Positions 18,924-28,714 of a stretch of 64,000 nt of DNA are shown here, piece by piece. The first letter of the stretch is position 1; every line of letters begins with the position of its first letter. Source of the DNA: CALMEH01 sp964548225 (lineage in GTDB: Bacteria > Acidobacteriota > Blastocatellia > Pyrinomonadales > Pyrinomonadaceae); assembly GCA_964548225.1 (NCBI GenBank), contig CAZJQP010000007.1, positions 26,607 through 90,606 of the forward strand, written 5' to 3'. A program made the position numbers and the translations under genes. The notes below the pieces were generated by a model, which worked only from the letters and a program-made list of their open reading frames with translations, had not been told where the DNA came from and made no database searches.

Positions 18924-19457
18924 ATGTCTTATAAACCCAAATTTTGTAACGAATGCGGTGAAAATATTGAAAACACCGAACGTAAATTTTTGAGTTTCCG
19001 CCATTTCTGCGAACTTTGCGAAACACGGCACGGCGTTCACGATAAAACGCCTTGGGCAGTTGCCGCGTTTGGGATTTTTATCGGATTATTCGGTTTCGGA
19101 AACTATTTGCGAACGCCTGCGCCGGAAGCTACACCAGCACAATTTATCAGTCGGAATGCTCAAAATACGAGCAAACCCGAAAAAAACCAGACGAATTCCG
19201 CCGAATCAAACACGAATACGAAAATCGAAAAACCTGTTATCAAATCTAATCAGGTGAGCGTTTCGACGGAAAAACCAACCACACGGCAAACGGAAACAGT
19301 TTCAAACACAGCAACCGAACCCGTGTATTTTTGCGGCGCGTCAACCAAAAAAGGAACGCCGTGTTCGCGTCGTGTCAAAGGCGGCGGTCGCTGTTGGCAA
19401 CACGAAGGTCAGCCCGCAATGCTTCCGTCGGAAAAATTGTTGGCGGGCAATAAATAG
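18924..19457 (+). CDS. Membrane protein with zinc ribbon and DUF5763-like C-terminus
   Basis: 177 residues. An N-terminal zinc-binding part (C8 and C11, then CELC near 33-36) is followed by one membrane helix (about 48-63), a Ser/Thr/Asn-rich linker, and a C-terminal CGASTKKGTPCSRRVKGGGR module ending in CWQHEG. The spacing Cx9Cx10CxxH there is that of DUF5763-type motifs, probably a second zinc site. Function unknown. It has its own promoter and lies before a Ser/Thr kinase gene. Confidence 0.75.
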   Translation: MSYKPKFCNECGENIENTERKFLSFRHFCELCETRHGVHDKTPWAVAAFGIFIGLFGFGNYLRTPAPEATPAQFISRNAQNTSKPEKNQTNSAESNTNTKIEKPVIKSNQVSVSTEKPTTRQTETVSNTATEPVYFCGASTKKGTPCSRRVKGGGRCWQHEGQPAMLPSEKLLAGNK

Positions 19458-19662
19458 TTTTTTCTACTTTTTTGCGGAAAATATTGAATTAAACCCTGTG
19501 TTTTTCGAGTTTCTCGGTAATTTAAATTACCAATTACAAATTATTCGAGTTGCTCAGAGCGTCTTTAGTGCAACGGAAATTATAAGTTTAGAATCTGTAG
19601 GTTGTAATAAATTATAAAAACAAAGTATTTAAAAAATTTTGTGAATTGATTTTAATAATAAG

Positions 19663-21669
19663 ATGAAAGTTTTAGCACCGAACACTTTATTACAAAACCG
19701 TTATTTAGTCGTGCATTTGATTGGCAAAGGCGGAATGGGCGAAGTTTATCTGGCGGTTGACCAAAGACTCGGCAGTGCGGTTGCGCTCAAGCGCACCTTT
19801 TTTTCCGAAGACGAAATGCTCGGCAATGCTTTTGAACGCGAAGCGCGTATTTTAGGTCGTCTGCGACATCCGGTTTTGCCGAAGGTGAGCGATCATTTTC
19901 TCGAAAACGGTAATCAGTATTTGGTGATGGAACATATTTCCGGCGACGATTTATCAAAGCGTCTGGAAATGACACAAAAACCTTTTCCGCTGTCGTGGGT
20001 TTTATTTTGGGCTGATCAATTGATGGACGCGCTCTGGTATCTGCATTCGCACGAACCACCGATTATTCACCGCGATATTAAACCGCAAAACTTAAAATTG
20101 ACCGATGAAAATAATATAATCCTGCTTGATTTCGGTTTATCGAAAAGTAATATCGGCGAATCGCTTATCAGCCGCAACGTCAGCGCAGAGGGTTCGGGAA
20201 GTGTTGTCGGCTATACGCCGCATTATGCGCCGATGGAACAAATTCGCGGCACGGGAACAGGTCCGCGAAGCGATCTTTATTCGCTTTCGGCAACGCTTTA
20301 TCAATTATTAACAAACACTGTTCCGCCCGATGCTTTAACCCGTGCCGATTCGCTTCTGAACGGTTCGCCCGATCCGGTTAGACCGATAAATGAAGTCAAT
20401 GCGGAAGTCAACAAAGCTATTTCGGACGTAATTATCAAAGGAATGGCAGTCAGCCAAGATTTGCGTTACACGAATGCCCGCGAAATGCAGAAGGATTTGC
20501 GCGATGCTTACGCCCAGTTGCAAAAAGCAATGTCGGCAAATACCGTAGCATTTACTTTGCCTGAAAATAACACAAATGCTGCGCCGGAAAAAACCGAACC
20601 TTTATTTTCAGTTCCGCCGGTTGCATCGCCCGATTTAATTACGGAAACAGAAGTGCCGAAAGTTTCGGCAATGCAGACCGAATCTTTGCCCGCCATTCAA
20701 AGCGAACAACCTAATTTCGATGAAACTTTGCGTTATGACGGTGATATTCAGCAATTCGACGCAAAGCAATCGGACATTAAAACCGAAGTTTTTTCAGGCG
20801 GAATTTTACCTGTCGTAGAAGACGCAACTCCTTCGGTTTCCGATTCCGAACCTCAAGTCGAAGCTCCGCCGGCACAAAATTATTCACCCGAAGCAACAAC
20901 GCCGCTGATTAAGTTTGACGGCGAAAATGTGGTTACGCCGCAACCGACTAATTTCGATTCAAAAGTCGAACCGCCGAAAGAAGAAGTGCCGGCAACAGCA
21001 ATGTATATGCCGTCTGATGATTCACAAGCGACTGATGTTACGCCTGTGCCAAGCTCCGGTATGACGGAAGATTTTTCGTTCACGCAGGACTTCAAGCAAG
21101 AAGAAATTCGTGAAGATTACAATTCACAACCTCAACCGGCGGCAGTTGCGGCAGTTGCGGCAGTTTCACCCGTAACAACCCAACCGCAAAAAAAATCCGG
21201 CAACGGCAAAATTTTTGCAATTCTCGGCGTTCTGGGGTTACTTTTATTTTTAGGAATCGGTGCGGCAGGTTTCGGTTGGTGGTATCTTTACGGCGGAGGT
21301 TCAACAACAAAAACCGATCCGACTCCGACACCTGCGCCGTCTGTTTCTCCGTCGCCGACGGCTTCGCCCATTGACATTGTAACTGACACAAATTCAAACA
21401 CGAATACCAATTCGGACACTAATACCGATGTCGCCAACACCAACAGCGACACCAACAGCGACACCAACAATATCGCCAACACCGATACGAAAACAGATAC
21501 AAAAACAGATATTGTCAAACCGACACCGACACAACAAGTTCGTGTAACACCAACACCGCAAATTGTTCGCGTTACGCCTACGCCGGTTAAAACGCAAGCG
21601 CAGGTTACGCCGGTTAAAACGCCGGCAAAGACACCGAAGAAAGACGATTCGACGAAGATTCTTCAGTAG
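19663..21669 (+). CDS. Membrane-anchored Ser/Thr protein kinase (PknB-like)
   Basis: 668 residues. The kinase domain (about 14-290) is complete: GKGGMG glycine loop (21-26), K43, HRDIKPQN with catalytic D138, K140 and N143, and DFG with D156. A long disordered Pro/Glu/Thr-rich region (about 300-510) leads to a single membrane helix near 522-545 (FAILGVLGLLLFLGIG). Outside lies a low-complexity tail of Thr/Pro and NTNSDTN repeats without any sensor domain. It likely phosphorylates envelope-signalling proteins. The TPR gene starts 21 nt after the stop codon and is likely co-transcribed. Confidence 0.95.
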   Translation: MKVLAPNTLLQNRYLVVHLIGKGGMGEVYLAVDQRLGSAVALKRTFFSEDEMLGNAFEREARILGRLRHPVLPKVSDHFLENGNQYLVMEHISGDDLSKRLEMTQKPFPLSWVLFWADQLMDALWYLHSHEPPIIHRDIKPQNLKLTDENNIILLDFGLSKSNIGESLISRNVSAEGSGSVVGYTPHYAPMEQIRGTGTGPRSDLYSLSATLYQLLTNTVPPDALTRADSLLNGSPDPVRPINEVNAEVNKAISDVIIKGMAVSQDLRYTNAREMQKDLRDAYAQLQKAMSANTVAFTLPENNTNAAPEKTEPLFSVPPVASPDLITETEVPKVSAMQTESLPAIQSEQPNFDETLRYDGDIQQFDAKQSDIKTEVFSGGILPVVEDATPSVSDSEPQVEAPPAQNYSPEATTPLIKFDGENVVTPQPTNFDSKVEPPKEEVPATAMYMPSDDSQATDVTPVPSSGMTEDFSFTQDFKQEEIREDYNSQPQPAAVAAVAAVSPVTTQPQKKSGNGKIFAILGVLGLLLFLGIGAAGFGWWYLYGGGSTTKTDPTPTPAPSVSPSPTASPIDIVTDTNSNTNTNSDTNTDVANTNSDTNSDTNNIANTDTKTDTKTDIVKPTPTQQVRVTPTPQIVRVTPTPVKTQAQVTPVKTPAKTPKKDDSTKILQ

Positions 21670-21690
21670 TTTTTTTTAGGAGATAGTTAG

Positions 21691-23070
21691 ATGAAAAGAA
21701 AATTTTTTATTGGATTTATGACAGCATTTTTTTTGCTGACGATTTTTTCTTTCGCACCGAATGAAGTGTTTGCCCAACCCAAAAAGGCAAAGAAATTGGT
21801 TGCGGACGGCGATAAATTGTTTCGACAACAAAATTATCAAGGCGCGATTGAAAAATACGCCGAAGCCATCGTCATTGCCCCGAAATATGCCGACGCTTAT
21901 TTCTGGAAAGGCACTTCGCATTATTATCTCGAACAATACGAACAAGGTATCAAAGATTTATCGAGTGCTTTAACGCTCGGATATAGGAAACCTCTGGAAA
22001 TTTATAAACTTCGCGGCTATATGAATTTGCAACAGCAAAACTATGATGCCGCAGTCATTGATGCCACCGAAGCCTCGAAAATCGAACCGTCAAACATCGT
22101 TTTCGTAATGGCTTTGGGCGAAGCATATCTTGGTAAAAAAGATTGGGAAAATGCGATTGCGACCTATAAACGCGCTTCGCAATTAGCCCCGCAAAACGGC
22201 GACATTCTGTATTTTATAGCATATGCTCACAGCCAATCGGGAAATATAAAAGAACAAGGCACATCTGCCGCCGATGCCATTAAAAAAGGCACACGCTATG
22301 TCGGCGAAGCCTATTTTTTATACGGCGACGCACAACAAAGAGCAAAAAATCAAGAAGAAGCGATTCAGGCTTTTGAACGCTCACTCAGCGCAAAACCTGA
22401 TATTTACGCTACTTACAGCTTGCTTTCCGAACTTTACCGTAACCAAGGACGTTTTCAAGACGCGATTGCCACTATGCTCAAAGGATTGCAAAATTTCCCG
22501 AACGACGGTGGTTTATATGTCAATCTGACGTGGTATTATTCGTTGGCTGACAAACACGTTGACGCTATCCAAGCCGGACAAAACGCCGTAAAATACGCGC
22601 CGAATAACGCCACCGGCTATACCAATCTCTGCCGTGCCTATAACGACACGAAACAATACAGTTCGGCAATTGAAACCTGCAACAAAGCTCTGGCAATTTT
22701 GCCCGATGACGGCGAAACGAACTTTTATCTTGGACGCGCTTACAGTTTTTTGAACCGTGAAGACACAGCCAAAAAATATTATGCCAAAGCCGTTACGGGT
22801 TTGATTAAATTCACCAATGAAAATCCCGATTATTCGGATGGTTACTATCTTTTGGGCAATGCTTATTTTACAACGGGCAACCGCGACAAAGCCATCGAAG
22901 CCTATCGTAAATGTCTCGAACTAAGTCCGCGTTTTTCAAAAGCCAAAGTCAATCTCGGCTACATCTATTTTCTGAAAGGCGACACAAAAGCCGCACGTCA
23001 GCAATACGATGAACTGAAAACATTCGATAATCTCAATGCCGAAAGATTAAAGCAATTAATGGAACAGTAA
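21691..23070 (+). CDS. Secreted TPR-repeat protein
   Basis: 459 residues with a signal peptide (about 1-29, NEVFAQ) and about ten to eleven TPR units with the usual 34-residue spacing (for example NYQGAIEKYAEAIVIAPKYA). It is probably a periplasmic scaffold. AGGAG lies just before the ATG, and the upstream kinase gene ends 21 nt away, so it may be that kinase's partner. A strong terminator follows. Confidence 0.88.
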   Translation: MKRKFFIGFMTAFFLLTIFSFAPNEVFAQPKKAKKLVADGDKLFRQQNYQGAIEKYAEAIVIAPKYADAYFWKGTSHYYLEQYEQGIKDLSSALTLGYRKPLEIYKLRGYMNLQQQNYDAAVIDATEASKIEPSNIVFVMALGEAYLGKKDWENAIATYKRASQLAPQNGDILYFIAYAHSQSGNIKEQGTSAADAIKKGTRYVGEAYFLYGDAQQRAKNQEEAIQAFERSLSAKPDIYATYSLLSELYRNQGRFQDAIATMLKGLQNFPNDGGLYVNLTWYYSLADKHVDAIQAGQNAVKYAPNNATGYTNLCRAYNDTKQYSSAIETCNKALAILPDDGETNFYLGRAYSFLNREDTAKKYYAKAVTGLIKFTNENPDYSDGYYLLGNAYFTTGNRDKAIEAYRKCLELSPRFSKAKVNLGYIYFLKGDTKAARQQYDELKTFDNLNAERLKQLMEQ

Positions 23071-23081
23071 AGCTGATAAAA

Positions 23082-23126
23082 AATAAAGAAGTGGTCAGGA
23101 AATTTTCCCGACCACTTCTTTTTTAT
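23082..23126. terminator. Bidirectional terminator
   Basis: AAAGAAGTGGTC (23085-23096) pairs with GACCACTTCTTT (23110-23121), with A-run before and T-run after. It ends the TPR gene on the plus strand. On the minus strand it lies directly after the TAA of the FG-GAP remnant. Confidence 0.9.
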
Positions 23127-23527
23127 TGAGGCACAAAAGCATTCTGCGTTGGAATATCCGTCGAAATTCCAAACTGCAATGCTCCGAATCCTGCTGTTGA
23201 GCGTAGCTGATACCAAATCCCCGTTGATGGACGGAGAGAAGTTTCGGGACTTCCCGCAAAGGTTTCGGGACTTCCCGCAAAGGTTTTGGGATTTCCCGCA
23301 AAGGTTTTGGGACTTCCCGCGCAAGTTTTGGGACTTCCCGCAGAAGTTCTGGGAAGTCCCGCGCAAGTTCTGGGAAGTCCCACGCAAATTGCGGGAAGTC
23401 CCACGCAAGTTGCGGGAAGTCCCACACAAGTTGTGGGAACTCCCGCAAAGGTTTTGAGAAGTCCCACGCAAGTTGCGGGAAGTCCCGCACAAGTTGCGGG
23501 AAGTCCCGCAGAAGTGTATTTCTTCAC
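23123..23527 (-). pseudogene. FG-GAP protein tail fused to a minisatellite, probable remnant
   Basis: The minus-strand frame has a GTG near 23527 without a clear ribosome site, thirteen copies of a seven-residue unit of the type AGLPATC, and then ~37 residues (LRPSTGIWYQLRSTAG..QFGIS.. to NAFVPQ) that match the end of the FG-GAP protein at 10343-13501 (FRPxxxxW, RST, QFGI, D.PT.NAFVP). The stop is followed at once by a terminator. There is no signal peptide and no propeller repeat left. I infer that the 3' end of a lost FG-GAP gene survives while its body was deleted or replaced by repeat expansion. Expression of the chimera is possible but unproven. Confidence 0.65.
23241..23513. repeat. 21-bp minisatellite, 13 tandem copies
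   Basis: Thirteen units of exactly 21 bp (type GTTGCGGGAAGTCCCGCGCAA), with variation within units. Each unit holds a palindromic core GGGAAGTCCC or GGGACTTCCC, and the core changes orientation along the array. As 21 is divisible by three, several frames stay open on both strands; most of these are artefacts. Confidence 0.95.
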
Positions 23528-23543
23528 TTTTTCACGCGCAATC

Positions 23544-23570
23544 TTGCTAATCGCTTTTTTGTAATATAAA
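23544..23570 (+). promoter_or_regulatory. Possible promoter for the EF-G-like gene
   Basis: TTGCTA, a 15-bp spacer and TATAAA (23565-23570), 121 nt before the start codon. The spacer is shorter than ideal. Confidence 0.35.
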
Positions 23571-23691
23571 TTTAATTCATACTTGTTCGTCGTTAGCCGT
23601 TAGTGATTCGTTGCTAAAACTTCCCTTCTTTTGCAGCTAACAATGAACAACTATCCAATAAATAAATTAAAAAGGAGAATTTTGCCGAACT

Positions 23692-25797
23692 ATGAAAGCA
23701 TTTACGACTGAAAACATCAGAAATCTGGCTGTCATTGGACACGGCGACGCGGGTAAAACTCAATTAACGAGTTCTTTGCTTCACGTTGCCGGTGCAACGA
23801 CTCGTTGGGGGAAAGTTGACGAAGGAACGACCGTAACCGATTACGAAGAAGATTCGATTGAGAGAAAGGTTTCGCTCAATAACAACTTCGCACATCTCGA
23901 ATATAAAGACACGAAAATCAATCTGATAGATACACCCGGTTATGCGGCGTTTGTTTCGCACGCTCGTCCGGCGTTGCGTGTGGCTGATTGCGCTTTGGTT
24001 GTGGTTGACGGCGTGAAAGGCATCGAAGTTCAGACGGAAAAGACTTGGTCTTATGCAAATGAGTTTCTTTTGCCGCGTTTTATGATCATCAATAAGCTCG
24101 ATAAAGAACATGCTGATTTCGGACACGCACTTGATACGGCGACGGAATCATTTGCACGTTCGATTGTGCCTTTTACTTTGCCGATTGGTGCGGAAGCAAA
24201 CTTCAAAGGCGTGGTTGATGTCGTGCATCAAAAGGCATATGAATTCGATGCCAACGGAAAGGCGAAAGAAATTCCGATTCCCGAAACAGGACGCGACGTT
24301 TTTGATTCGACACGCGAAAGAATTATCGAATTAGTTGCCGAATCGGACGATGATTTGATGGAAAAATATTTTGAAAACGGCACTTTGGACGAAGAAGATA
24401 TTTATCCGAACTTGGCAAAAGCGATTGCGAAGAGCAAACTTTGCCCCGTTTATGCAGTTTCGGCAAACAATCTCGTCGGACTTTCGATTTTGCTTGATCA
24501 TTTGGTTGAATTTGCGCCGAATCCGGCAACGCACGAAGCCGAATACGGTTTTGCCAATCCCGAAGGCGCAGGCGACCGACTGCAACGTAAATATTCAAAC
24601 GATGAACCCTTCAGCGCGTATGTTTTTCGCACGATTGCCGACCCGTTTGCCGGAAGAATCAACGTCATGAAAATCGTTTCCGGCAAAGTTTCGGCGGACG
24701 CGACGGTTTTTAATTCAACCCGCGACACGGCAGAGCGACTTGGCGCGTTGCACGTTATCAGCGGCAAGACTTTGGATAAAGTTCAAGAAGCGCAAACCGG
24801 CGATATTATTGCGGTCGTGAAGCTCAAAGAAACGCAAACCGGCGACACGCTTTGCGATAAAGCGAACGCCATTTGTTATCCCGCAGTTCAATATCCCGAA
24901 GCCGCAATTGCCTTTGCGATTGAGCCGAAATCACGCGCCGACGAAGAAAAAATCTCGGTTGCTTTGCACAAAATCTTGGAAGAAGATCCAAGTTTGCATT
25001 TTGAACGTGATGCTCAAACGAAAGAATTTATTCTTTCCGGCTCAGGACAATTACATATCGAAACGGTGGTGGACAAATTACACAAAAGGTATCACGTCGA
25101 AGTCGCGCTTCATCCGCCGAAAGTTCCGTATAAAGAAACAATTACAGCACAAGTTGAAGTTCAGGGCAGACATAAAAAGCAATCCGGCGGCAGAGGTCAA
25201 TTCGGCGATTGCAAATGTATCTTTGAACCGCTTGAACGTGGCGGCGGATTTGAATGGGTTGACAAAATTTTCGGCGGGGCTGTTCCGCAAAACTTCCGAC
25301 CTGCCATTGAAAAAGGAATAATCGAAGCCGCCGCCGCCGGAGCTATTGCCGGTTATCCTTTAGTTGACTTCAAAGTTACGCTGATTGACGGTTCATATCA
25401 TACAGTTGACTCGGACGAACATTCTTTTCGCGCCGCCGGACGCAAAGCCTTTCGCGCCGCGATGGAAAAAGCCCGTCCAACTCTTTTAGAGCCGATTATG
25501 GACGTTGAAGTTTTCTGTCCGCAAGAAGTTTCGGGCGATATTATGGGCGATCTTAATTCCCGACGCGGCAGAGTTCAAGGAATGGATATGCGCGGCAAAC
25601 AACAAGTCATCAAAGCGCAAGTTCCATTGTCGGAAATGCTCGATTATCAATCGAAGCTCAACTCCGTAACGCAAGCGCGTGGAAGTTACCATATGCAATT
25701 TTCGCATTATGACCCGCTTCCGCATAATTTATCGGATAAAGTCATCCAAGAAGCCAAAGATTCCGGCAGAATCCGCGCTCACGATGACGATGAATAA
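23692..25797 (+). CDS. fusA: Elongation factor G-like translational GTPase
   Basis: 701 residues with the full EF-G layout: G domain with GHGDAGKT (17-24), DTPG (about 82-85) and NKLD (about 136-139), then domain II and domains III-V (SGSGQLHIE, GRGQFG, a C-terminal domain ending RAHDDDE). The P-loop GHGDAGKTQL differs from the AHIDAGKTTTTE of the canonical translocase, which places it nearer the EF-G2/EF-G-like paralogues. It is not next to rpsL, rpsG or tuf, which also suggests a second copy. AAAGGAG precedes the ATG. It could act in translocation, ribosome recycling or rescue; the sequence alone does not decide. Confidence 0.88.
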   Translation: MKAFTTENIRNLAVIGHGDAGKTQLTSSLLHVAGATTRWGKVDEGTTVTDYEEDSIERKVSLNNNFAHLEYKDTKINLIDTPGYAAFVSHARPALRVADCALVVVDGVKGIEVQTEKTWSYANEFLLPRFMIINKLDKEHADFGHALDTATESFARSIVPFTLPIGAEANFKGVVDVVHQKAYEFDANGKAKEIPIPETGRDVFDSTRERIIELVAESDDDLMEKYFENGTLDEEDIYPNLAKAIAKSKLCPVYAVSANNLVGLSILLDHLVEFAPNPATHEAEYGFANPEGAGDRLQRKYSNDEPFSAYVFRTIADPFAGRINVMKIVSGKVSADATVFNSTRDTAERLGALHVISGKTLDKVQEAQTGDIIAVVKLKETQTGDTLCDKANAICYPAVQYPEAAIAFAIEPKSRADEEKISVALHKILEEDPSLHFERDAQTKEFILSGSGQLHIETVVDKLHKRYHVEVALHPPKVPYKETITAQVEVQGRHKKQSGGRGQFGDCKCIFEPLERGGGFEWVDKIFGGAVPQNFRPAIEKGIIEAAAAGAIAGYPLVDFKVTLIDGSYHTVDSDEHSFRAAGRKAFRAAMEKARPTLLEPIMDVEVFCPQEVSGDIMGDLNSRRGRVQGMDMRGKQQVIKAQVPLSEMLDYQSKLNSVTQARGSYHMQFSHYDPLPHNLSDKVIQEAKDSGRIRAHDDDE

Positions 25798-25804
25798 CCA
25801 AAAC

Positions 25805-26092
25805 GGCAGAAACACGCACGTTAGTAAGTGTGTTTGCTCCAAAACGGCAGAAACACGCACGTTAGTAAGTGTGTTTTTGCTGAATTTTTAGCTAACACCC
25901 TCGCTCACGCTCAGGTTTCTGCCTAAAATTGCAGAAACACGCACGTTAGTAAGTGTGTTTTGCTCCAAAATTGCCGAAACACGCACGTTAGTAAGTGTGT
26001 TTTCCCCGAATTTTTAGCTAACACACTCCCTAACGGTCGTGTTTCTGCCGAAAATTGCAGAGACGCGCACGTTAGTAAGTGTGTTTTGCTCC
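25805..26092. repeat. Array of GCAGAAACACG elements after the EF-G-like gene
   Basis: Five forward units of type A (GAAACACGCACGTTAGTAAG then TGTGTTT) and two reverse units of type B (ACACACTCCCTAACGGTCGT) in the order A A b A A b A. The first begins 8 nt after the stop codon. Units share the outer skeleton GCAGAAACACG..GTGTGTTT and differ in the centre. No spacers of constant length occur, so it is not CRISPR. Confidence 0.9.
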
Positions 26093-26098
26093 AAAAAA

Positions 26099-26142
26099 GG
26101 AAAATGATTTGTCCTGATTGTCGCCAAATCATTTTCTTTTTT
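26099..26142 (+). terminator. Terminator after the repeat array
   Basis: AAAATGATTTG (26101-26111) pairs with CAAATCATTTT (26125-26135), followed by CTTTTTT. It presumably ends transcripts of the EF-G-like gene after they have passed through the array. Confidence 0.85.
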
Positions 26143-26229
26143 CATTTTATTGTCGGGACTGTAATATTTAGTAAATTTTCGGTAATATTTTCTTAATTTC
26201 TCTCAACGCCAAAGGGCAGATTTTCCTAT

Positions 26230-28545
26230 ATGAAACGCAAATCTCCGGCGAAGTTTCGCAAACCTAAAAAAAAGTTGAAGGCGATTGCCAATCCGCCCGC
26301 ACCGATTGAGGATTTATCGGTTGAAATCGTCGAAATTCCTTTTACGGTTGAAGCCGAACCGAAAGAAACTGATTGGGAAAACTGTTTCGGATTCGGTTTG
26401 GAACTTTTTGAGGAAGGAAATTTTGCGGCGGCAAAGGATTTATTTCTCGAATCTGCCGAAGCGCGTCCGCGATATGCGCCGACTTTCAATTATTTAGGGC
26501 TGATTTACCAAAAACTTGACTTTCCGCCTGAAGAAATTATCAAAGCCTTTCGCCAATCCATCAAAATCAACAAACAATATCTTCCGGCTTATCTAAATTT
26601 AGGTTTTTTTCTTGAAAAAGTTCTCAATAATTATGATGAAGCGGAAAAAATTTTTCGGAGAATTATCGAACTCGATCCCAAAAATCACCGCACTTTTAAC
26701 ACTTTGGGAAATCTTTTGGCGAAACATTCCAACCGCCGCGCCGAAGCTGAGAGTTTTTTTAGAAAATCTCTCGAAATCGCTCCGAACTATGCCACAACTT
26801 ACGTTAATTTGGGTTTATTGATTGGCAAAAATCCGAATCGTTTAGATGAAGCCGAAGAAATGTTTCGGCAAGCTCTCGAACATTCTTCTTATTATCCCGA
26901 AGTTTATCGGCATTTGGCACATACTGTTGCCCAAAATCCCGAACGGCTCGACGAAGCGGAGGAATTGCTTCGCAAAGCCATCTATTTCTCGCCCGATTAT
27001 TCGTTAAATTATACCGAATTGGCGCGGCTTCTTAGCAAAGATGAGACACGCCGCGACGAAACTGAAGATTTATACCGGCAAGCGATTGAAATTTCGCCTG
27101 ATTATTACAAAAATTATGCCGAACTTGCTTTTTTTATTGCCAAAGATAAAAACCGCATTAAAGAAGCCGAAGAAATTCTGCGCCAATCGCTCGAAAGATT
27201 TCCGCAATCTTCACAATTAAATAAAAGTTTGGCGACGTTGTTGGAAATGCAGTATAACAACAGGGAGAAAACCGCCGATGTTTTGCGGGAAATTATCGAA
27301 AAACAGCCCGATTCTTCAGAAAATTATCAATTGTTGTTAAGGCAAATACCGAGAAAGCCGGAAAATTTCGATAAATTTGAAGCTATTTTTCGCCGCGCCG
27401 TCGAACTTTACCCTGAAAACATCAATTATCATTTAAATTTATCAATCTTGCTTGCCAAAAAAGGCAAAAAAATGGCGGAAGCCGCCGACGTTTTGCGTGA
27501 AACCATCAAACTTTTTCCGCAAAATGCCAAAGCTCACGCTTTTTTGGCGTATCATCTGCGTAAAAATGTCGAAAAATACGCCGAAGCTGAAAGTCTTTTC
27601 AGAAAAGCTCTCGAACTCGAACCGAATTTTTATTTTGCCAAGTTTCGGCTTGCCAATTTAATCAGCCAACATCCCGAAAATTACGCCGAAGCCGAGAAAC
27701 TTTATCTCGAATCAATCAAGACTTTGCCCGATTATCCCGATGCTTATTATTCTCTTCTGAATTTATATGCAAAACAAAAGGGCAAAGAAGCCGAAGCCGA
27801 AAAAGTGATGTTTCAATTGATTGAAAAAGACAAAGGATCAAGCAAGGTTTATCTCAAACTTTTGGAAACTCTCAAAAACAGAAACGCTCCGGCTGAAGAA
27901 ATCGAATATATTTTGGAGAAAACTATCAATAAATTTCTGAATGATGCCGAAATTTTCAATCGGTTGATAAATTTAATGATAAAGCTGGGCGCAACAGAAG
28001 CGGACATTGCCGAAATCTATCGAAAAGCCATTGATTTGGAAACAAAAAGCCACGAAATTTATGTAAAATCCGCCCATTTTTTTCTTGAAAAAAACGCTCC
28101 TTTGGCGGAAATCGAAGAAATTTGTCTGAAAGGCATCGAACTTTTTGAAGGAAAGCCCGATTTATATCTAATTTTATGCAAAATCGCCCATCAGCAAAAA
28201 AATTATAAAATGGCGTTGCAAAAACTTCTGGAATTTCTCGAAACCGACACCTCAAAATTCGAGATTTTTATCCTGACAGCCTTCATCTGCAAAATTTTAG
28301 GCAAGAAAAAAGCCTTAGAACAATTCTTGACCAAAGCCGAAAACTCCACTTCCGCCAACGCAAGTTTCAATCGCGCAATGCTTTCCGCACTCAAAGAAGA
28401 TACCGAAGCGGTTTTGGAAAATCTAACCAACACCGAAATTAATAAAACCACGCTAAAATTTCTTATTTTCATCAATCCGGTTTTCGATTTCCTCAAAGAC
28501 AACCCGAAATTCAAAGAATTTATCGGCGAACCCCAAGCCAAATAA
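26230..28545 (+). CDS. Large TPR protein, probably cytoplasmic
   Basis: 771 residues with no signal peptide and a lysine-rich start (MKRKSPAKFRKPKKK). From about residue 55 to 740 it consists of ~18-20 TPR-like repeats, many spaced 36-38 rather than 34 residues (type AEEMFRQALEHSSYYPEVYRHLA). No catalytic domain is visible. It resembles scaffold or glycosyltransferase-associated TPR arrays, but without partner genes its role cannot be said. A GCAGAAACACG array starts 8 nt after its stop codon. Confidence 0.85.
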   Translation: MKRKSPAKFRKPKKKLKAIANPPAPIEDLSVEIVEIPFTVEAEPKETDWENCFGFGLELFEEGNFAAAKDLFLESAEARPRYAPTFNYLGLIYQKLDFPPEEIIKAFRQSIKINKQYLPAYLNLGFFLEKVLNNYDEAEKIFRRIIELDPKNHRTFNTLGNLLAKHSNRRAEAESFFRKSLEIAPNYATTYVNLGLLIGKNPNRLDEAEEMFRQALEHSSYYPEVYRHLAHTVAQNPERLDEAEELLRKAIYFSPDYSLNYTELARLLSKDETRRDETEDLYRQAIEISPDYYKNYAELAFFIAKDKNRIKEAEEILRQSLERFPQSSQLNKSLATLLEMQYNNREKTADVLREIIEKQPDSSENYQLLLRQIPRKPENFDKFEAIFRRAVELYPENINYHLNLSILLAKKGKKMAEAADVLRETIKLFPQNAKAHAFLAYHLRKNVEKYAEAESLFRKALELEPNFYFAKFRLANLISQHPENYAEAEKLYLESIKTLPDYPDAYYSLLNLYAKQKGKEAEAEKVMFQLIEKDKGSSKVYLKLLETLKNRNAPAEEIEYILEKTINKFLNDAEIFNRLINLMIKLGATEADIAEIYRKAIDLETKSHEIYVKSAHFFLEKNAPLAEIEEICLKGIELFEGKPDLYLILCKIAHQQKNYKMALQKLLEFLETDTSKFEIFILTAFICKILGKKKALEQFLTKAENSTSANASFNRAMLSALKEDTEAVLENLTNTEINKTTLKFLIFINPVFDFLKDNPKFKEFIGEPQAK

Positions 28546-28552
28546 CCAAAAT

Positions 28553-28711
28553 CGCCGAAACACGCACGTTAGTAAGTGTGTTTTCCTCTAAAACGGCAGA
28601 AACACGCACGTTAGTAAGTGTGTTTTAGCCGAATCTTTAGCAAACACACTCCCTAACGGTCGTGTTTCTGCCGAAAATTGCCGAAACACGCACGTTAGTA
28701 AGTGTGTTTTT
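28553..28711. repeat. Array of GCAGAAACACG elements after the TPR gene
   Basis: Two forward type-A units, one reverse type-B unit and one forward type-A unit. It begins 7 nt behind the stop codon, in the same orientation relative to the gene as at 25805. Confidence 0.9.
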
Positions 28712-28714
28712 CCT

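Noticed and set aside
23241..23513. CRISPR array or several repeat-rich coding genes on both strands
   Set aside because: The units are adjacent without spacers. Open frames on both strands follow from the 21-bp period. Only the minus-strand frame ending in the FG-GAP tail has independent support.
25805..26092. CRISPR array
   Set aside because: Repeated 26-bp units occur, but they invert, have subtypes and no unique spacers of constant length; no cas genes are present.
25928..26132. Proteins rich in KTHLLTCV
   Set aside because: These frames are only translations of the GCAGAAACACG repeats and occur in every array on the minus strand.
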